From: Acidobacteriota bacterium | Lineage (GTDB): Bacteria > Acidobacteriota > Terriglobia > Terriglobales > Acidobacteriaceae | Assembly (NCBI GenBank): GCA_019510535.1 | Contig: JAEKKE010000085.1 | Span: forward strand, 1 to 17,597 | Reading direction: 5' to 3' | Length of the DNA: 17,597 nt | Part shown: piece by piece, positions 15,895 to 17,597 of the stretch | How positions within the stretch are numbered: the stretch's first letter is position 1 | Layout: every line of letters starts with the position of its first letter | Notes under the pieces: model-generated | Told to the model about the DNA's origin: nothing | The model's database searches: none | What the model saw: only the letters and a program-made list of their open reading frames with translations | Translations under genes and position numbers: made by a program

Positions 15895-16258
15895 GGCGTA
15901 ACAATCCTGGATGGAAGCCAGGGCGCGCAGGTAGGAACAGGTGGCCAGGAGAAATCCTTCCAACCCTACGCGCGCCCTGTACCTTCTCATCTGTAGCGAG
16001 CAGGCGGCTCACCGGCACTCTTCTCAACTGACATATCACGCGTGCATGAGTTGCCCACGACGCGGCCGGCCCTACGGGCTTGTCTGATCTCCGGATACAT
16101 CCAATTCATTCAGGACACCCAAGGAACCAAACAAACCCTGGCGAGGTTGTTCATTGTTTCAACACAACTGGAGGTGAGGAGAATCCGTCGATAGTAATCT
16201 GTCCCCGATGGTTTGAAAAAGACCAGGCTTCGCATAATCCCTTGTCCGTTCCAGGGGC
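15895..16258. other. Intergenic region (364 bases) with a hairpin and an orphan ribosome-binding site
   Basis: It holds the long inverted repeat at 15919-15979, a short GCCC-TAC-GGGC hairpin at 16069-16079, and a perfect GGAGGTGA at 16170-16177 with no start codon at usable distance. The short frame at 16080-16277 has no coding character. The promoter of the downstream regulator should be here but is not identified. Confidence 0.6.
15919..15979. repeat. Long imperfect inverted repeat / structured element
   Basis: CAGGGCGCGC (15919-15928) is perfectly complementary to GCGCGCCCTG (15970-15979). After an AG bulge, GTAGG (15931-15935) pairs with CCTAC (15965-15969). At the apex AGGA-GAAA-TCCT (15947-15958) forms a four-pair stem with a GNRA loop. 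No T run follows, so it is not a classical terminator. It may be a transcribed structured RNA, a 3' stabiliser or a dispersed palindrome. Confidence 0.6.
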
Positions 16259-17597
16259 ATGGAGTCCGCAGAGGTGATTGTGCTTTATCTGTTTGACGAC
16301 TATGAGCTTAGTGAGCAGGACTTTTCTCTCAGCCGTCGTGGGGAGCGGATGTCGGTTGAACCCAAAGCGCTTCGGGTTCTGTTCCTGTTAGTTGCCGCTC
16401 CAGGAACGCTCCTTGAAAAAAAGACGATCCTGGGAACGGTCTGGAAAGACACCTTTGTCGAAGAATCGACCTTGACCCGGGCGATTGCCATACTCCGGAA
16501 GCAACTGGGCGATGATCCTAAGGCTCCGAAGTACATTGAGACGGTGCCGACACTTGGGTACCGTTTCATTGCGCAGGTGAGAACGGCGGATCCGTCCAGT
16601 CCTGCCTCTAACGAAGTACGTGAGCACGATGAGCCCGAGGCGATCGCTGCTGAAGAGCTTCCAAAGGCGGGCGGAGGCGAGAGCACTTTGGCAATGTCTC
16701 ACTCCGCCAGATATGCGCCTCGTCGCATCTGGATCTATGGTCTAGCGGTAGGTCTATGCATGACTGCAATTGTCTTTTTTACAAGACAGGCGCGCAACGA
16801 GATGCCCAGGCTCAGTACGAAGAGCACCCTGGTGCTGGCCGATTTTATAAATACAACCGGGGAGGCGGTATTTGACGACGCGCTGCGGCAAGGCATGATC
16901 GTTCAGCTCGAGCAATCGCCTGTCATCCGGCTGGCGAGCGAGGCTCAGATTCGTAAGACCCTGGGATTGATGGGAATGAAACTTGATAGTCCCCTCCCTC
17001 CTGAGCTGGGCCGGGAGATCTGCCAACGTATCGGGGGAGACGCCGTGTTGGAAGGATCGGTCGCGCGTCTGGGTAATGAGTACATCCTGGGCCTGCGGGC
17101 GAGACGATGCAGCACGGGAGAAGAGCTCGACGCTGAACAGATCCAGGTGAAGCGGAAAGAAGATGTTTTACAGGCTCTCGGGGAGATGGCCGCAAAGTTT
17201 CGTGCTCGGATTGGCGAGTCAAGAGCATCGATCGATCAACTGGACATCCCGCTGCCTGAAGCGACGACCTCATCGCTCGATGCGCTCAAAGACTTCAGCC
17301 AGGCCACAAGGCTCTTCAATAGCAGAGGCAGCAGAGCGGCGATTCCACTCCTGATGCACGCCGCAGAGTTGGATCCCCAGTTCGCGGTGGCCTACGTATG
17401 GCTTGGACGGATGTATGCCGATCTCGGTGAAGAGGTTCCGGCAACGCAGGCCACCCAGAAGGCTTATGAGCTGAGGAACAGGGCCAGCGATCGAGAGCGG
17501 TTTTTGATCGATGTGTCCTACGACCTGCTGGTTTCGGGGAATCTGGCCCGCGGTAAGGAGACGTGCGAGGCCTGGGAACAGATGTATCCTCGCGACG
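16259..17597 (+). CDS. Membrane-bound winged-helix transcriptional regulator with periplasmic TolB/FlgO-like and TPR region (3' end outside window)
   Basis: The frame is open from ATG 16259 to the window end (446 codons seen). Residues 9-106 form an OmpR/CadC-type winged-helix DNA-binding domain, with MSVEPKALRVLFLLVAAPG, the VWKDTFVEESTLTRAIAILRKQLGDD recognition region and the wing YIETVPTLGYRF. A Glu/Ala/Pro-rich linker leads to one membrane helix at about 157-174. The exported part starts STLVLADFINTTGE and continues with a TolB/FlgO-like alpha/beta domain up to about 325, then helical repeats of TPR type from about 343 (FSQATRLF, HAAELDPQFAVAYVWLG, KAYELRNRASDRERF). One-component regulators of this build sense envelope or cytoplasmic signals and are numerous in Acidobacteria; target and signal are unknown. 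ATG 16259 lacks a good ribosome-binding site, though an in-frame stop at 16235 limits alternatives. Confidence 0.88.
   Translation, partial: MESAEVIVLYLFDDYELSEQDFSLSRRGERMSVEPKALRVLFLLVAAPGTLLEKKTILGTVWKDTFVEESTLTRAIAILRKQLGDDPKAPKYIETVPTLGYRFIAQVRTADPSSPASNEVREHDEPEAIAAEELPKAGGGESTLAMSHSARYAPRRIWIYGLAVGLCMTAIVFFTRQARNEMPRLSTKSTLVLADFINTTGEAVFDDALRQGMIVQLEQSPVIRLASEAQIRKTLGLMGMKLDSPLPPELGREICQRIGGDAVLEGSVARLGNEYILGLRARRCSTGEELDAEQIQVKRKEDVLQALGEMAAKFRARIGESRASIDQLDIPLPEATTSSLDALKDFSQATRLFNSRGSRAAIPLLMHAAELDPQFAVAYVWLGRMYADLGEEVPATQATQKAYELRNRASDRERFLIDVSYDLLVSGNLARGKETCEAWEQMYPRD

Noticed and set aside
16145..16168. GTTGT...ACAAC inverted repeat as an operator
   Set aside because: Only five bases per arm with a 13-base spacer; expected by chance in a region this long.
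16080..16277. Short + strand frame before the regulator
   Set aside because: No ribosome-binding site, no motif, and it overlaps the regulator start in another frame.

Overview
The window looks like chromosomal DNA of an acidobacterium, probably of the Granulicella/Terriglobus/Edaphobacter type. This is inferred from an alternative complex III (ACIII) cluster joined to a caa3-type oxidase, a membrane-bound winged-helix/TPR regulator of a kind abundant in that phylum, and moderately GC-rich sequence. No mobile element, CRISPR array, tRNA or rRNA was seen.

Bases 1-7646 are one tightly packed + strand respiratory operon. It holds the end of an ActE-like lipoprotein cytochrome c, a second small cytochrome c domain in another frame (probably split from the first by a frameshift), the integral quinone-site subunit ActF, an uncharacterised single-span membrane protein, a Sco-type copper chaperone, and CoxB (CuA plus a fused cytochrome c), CoxA, CoxC and CoxD. 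ACIII would oxidise quinol and pass electrons through c-type hemes to the heme c and CuA of CoxB, then to the heme a/CuB centre of CoxA; Sco would help load CuA. The operon ends at a strong hairpin (7671-7694).

Bases 7703-9109 encode a class II CPD photolyase. Bases 9183-11577 carry two nucleotide-sugar genes, a WbpP/TviC/GalE-like epimerase and a WbpA/TviB-like 6-dehydrogenase, which together would make a UDP-hexuronic acid for surface polysaccharide. A hairpin terminator at 11602-11631 separates them from a convergent minus strand pair (11637-13548): a membrane acyltransferase-3 protein and a secreted VanX-like D-Ala-D-Ala dipeptidase, both envelope functions.

After a 313-base divergent intergenic region, 13862-15894 holds a secreted di-heme oxidoreductase (DUF1111/DHOR family) and a small secreted protein of unknown function. 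A 364-base gap with a long imperfect hairpin and an orphan ribosome-binding site follows. The window ends inside a + strand regulator (16259 onward) with an OmpR/CadC-type DNA-binding domain, one membrane span and a periplasmic TolB/FlgO-like plus TPR region.

The main points for a second look are the split cytochrome at about 641-650, the unexplained conserved membrane protein at 2302-2973, histidine-rich N termini on three membrane subunits, and the structured element at 15919-15979.
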